Below, one piece after another: positions 62,937-64,000 of a stretch of DNA of 64,000 nucleotides. Positions within the stretch are counted from its first letter, which is position 1; each line of letters opens with the position of its first letter. The DNA is from Bin34 sp965219935 (lineage in GTDB: Bacteria; Chloroflexota; Anaerolineae; Caldilineales; Caldilineaceae). The DNA is taken from contig CBDCOU010000003.1 of NCBI GenBank assembly GCA_965219935.1, forward strand, positions 1,240,001 through 1,304,000. The letters run 5' to 3'. Made by a program: the position numbers and the translations under genes. The notes under the pieces were generated by a model that worked only from the letters and a program-made list of their open reading frames with translations, was not told where the DNA came from and made no database searches.

Positions 62937-63998
62937 TCAGGCACGGGTACGGAGATTTCCGTCGCGCCGGGTGAGCTGCTCCTGATCCATCCGCTCCAAC
63001 AGCGCCTGTGCATACTTGCGGCTGGTCGGCAAACGATCCCTGACTTGGGCCATGGTGACACTGCCGAATTCATCCAGGAGCCGCAGCACGGCCTCCTGCG
63101 CCCGCCGATGGACGGAGACCAGGAAGATCACGTCCTGGTCGAGTGCCACACACTGGCCGGAGACCAGAAGATGATCCAGGAGTTCCCGATCCCCGCCAAG
63201 CATCTGCAGGAGATCCCCGCCGTTGGGCGGCGTGAACCCGGCCGCCTCCAGGGTTTGCGTCAACCTGTCCACCAGACGAGCCTGTTCCGGCGAGTACGTC
63301 ACCTTGTGCCCGGGCAGCCGCACGATGTCGCCTTCGGGCGCGAGCCCGCCGTCCGCATGCCAAGCGGCCACCGCGGCGTTCAGTTGCGGGGACGAGGCCG
63401 CCACCTGATACCGACGACGCATCCACCCGGTAAGGCGCGCAAGGAACTCGCCGCGGGGCTGGCCGGGACGGAGTGGCCATGTCCGGTGCCATTCACCAAG
63501 CGTTTCCTCCGCGAAGTCCCGCCATTCCCGTGCCGCCCGGTCGGACACAAGCCAAGGACCGCCGCTGCCCTCAAGGAACCATACCCGGCCCTCCGCGATT
63601 TCCTGTTCCAAGTGCCGGCGCCACAGTGTCGCCTCGGGGCCGGCATGGGCCAGCAGTTCGGACTGGCTCATCAGGGGGCGGGTGCGGATTCTGTAATCCA
63701 GCTGAAGCTTGAAGTCGTCGGTATCCAGAACCCGGAAGCGTTCCAGGCTGCCGGTGTGAAACCGCTTCCAATGGCGCTCGGGGGCCGGATCCAGAACCTC
63801 TCCGCCTCCCAGCGTCACACTGGGTGACGGTAAACGGACGATGAACCGGTCGCCGGCATCCAACACCATCGGTTCCGACAGGACCAGCTGACAATAGCCG
63901 CTCCGACCCGGTTCAATCACCTGCGAACCAATCAACCTCACGCGGGCAATGGTTTCCGTGGTCCCGTGGAACAACATGACGTCCAGATTGTGTTCCAG
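62937..63998 (-). CDS. selB: Selenocysteine-specific elongation factor SelB, C-terminal part
   Basis: About 354 residues of the C-terminal part are in the window; the gene continues beyond the right edge. The beginning (LFHGTTETIARVRLIG) matches the last beta-barrel of the EF-Tu-like domain 3, followed by the winged-helix repeats of the SelB C-terminus (from about TRPLMSQSELLAHAGPEA) that bind the SECIS hairpin. The final winged helix contains SVTMAQVRDRLPTSRKYAQALLERMD. The ATG at 63977 is internal, not the start. It implies the organism makes selenoproteins; no in-frame TGA selenocysteine codon was recognised in the other genes. Confidence 0.88.
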   Translation of the reverse strand: MEHNLDVMLFHGTTETIARVRLIGSQVIEPGRSGYCQLVLSEPMVLDAGDRFIVRLPSPSVTLGGGEVLDPAPERHWKRFHTGSLERFRVLDTDDFKLQLDYRIRTRPLMSQSELLAHAGPEATLWRRHLEQEIAEGRVWFLEGSGGPWLVSDRAAREWRDFAEETLGEWHRTWPLRPGQPRGEFLARLTGWMRRRYQVAASSPQLNAAVAAWHADGGLAPEGDIVRLPGHKVTYSPEQARLVDRLTQTLEAAGFTPPNGGDLLQMLGGDRELLDHLLVSGQCVALDQDVIFLVSVHRRAQEAVLRLLDEFGSVTMAQVRDRLPTSRKYAQALLERMDQEQLTRRDGNLRTRA

Positions 63999-64000
63999 CC

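Overview
The window is one continuous stretch of GC-rich bacterial chromosome with about 47 supportable protein genes on both strands and no rRNA, tRNA or CRISPR array that I can see. Gene content suggests a member of the Chloroflexota, perhaps a Caldilineae/Anaerolineae-type lineage. The clues are an rpsP-khpA-rimM block followed by mannose-1-phosphate guanylyltransferase, an LCP protein next to a UbiA-type polyprenyl-phosphate transferase, LysM-PA14 secreted proteins, and expanded DUF1703 AAA/nuclease and Uma2 families. This placement is inference from gene families only.

Layout. 1-2.7 kb: a DtxR-type regulator, a metal-binding lipoprotein and an ABC ATPase form a Mn/Zn/Fe uptake operon that runs off the left edge. 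2.8-10.9 kb: a secreted subtilase, a zinc-ribbon coiled-coil protein, two small membrane proteins, an M20 peptidase and an HpcH/HpaI aldolase. 10.9-19.9 kb: a nine-gene aromatic amino acid supraoperon on the minus strand (aroH-pheA-aroF-tyrA-aroA-aroE-trpB-trpA-trpA). It is headed by a 57-codon leader peptide rich in Tyr and Phe codons, a complementary antiterminator segment and a perfect intrinsic terminator, which together look like a classical ribosome-mediated attenuator. trpA is tandemly duplicated, and a scrap of trpB is copied with it. 19.9-30.8 kb: malate dehydrogenase, a CDP-alcohol phosphatidyltransferase, an ECF-like sigma factor with a small partner, ffh-rpsP-khpA-rimM-manC, a dGTPase, a short-chain reductase and a triple-S1 RNA-binding protein. 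31-42 kb: a PP2C-like/beta-propeller membrane protein, LCP protein, UbiA-family transferase, sulfatase, Lon, and a cyclodeaminase-FolD pair whose FolD lacks its catalytic lysine.

42-59.6 kb is the accessory part. It holds a gene-poor 1.3 kb stretch, two secreted cell-surface proteins, two tandem DUF1703 ATPase-nuclease genes, a frameshifted MmeI-like methyltransferase tail, two Uma2-type proteins, an orphan molybdenum hydroxylase large subunit, a UroD-family protein and a low-GC island. The island carries an NYN-domain RNase gene flanked by decayed ISAs1 transposase fragments. Next to it lies a compact unannotated RNA candidate: a 22-nt segment complementary to an inverted copy 0.5 kb away, then a closed three-way set of perfect hairpins ending in an intrinsic terminator. 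59.8-64 kb: a sugar/acid catabolic cluster (SDR, aldo-keto reductase, enolase-superfamily dehydratase) and the C-terminal part of SelB, cut by the right edge.

The two most interesting signals are the Tyr/Phe attenuator with a probably leaderless leader peptide (19.68-19.94 kb) and the structured RNA with its inverted partner (56.0-56.7 kb).
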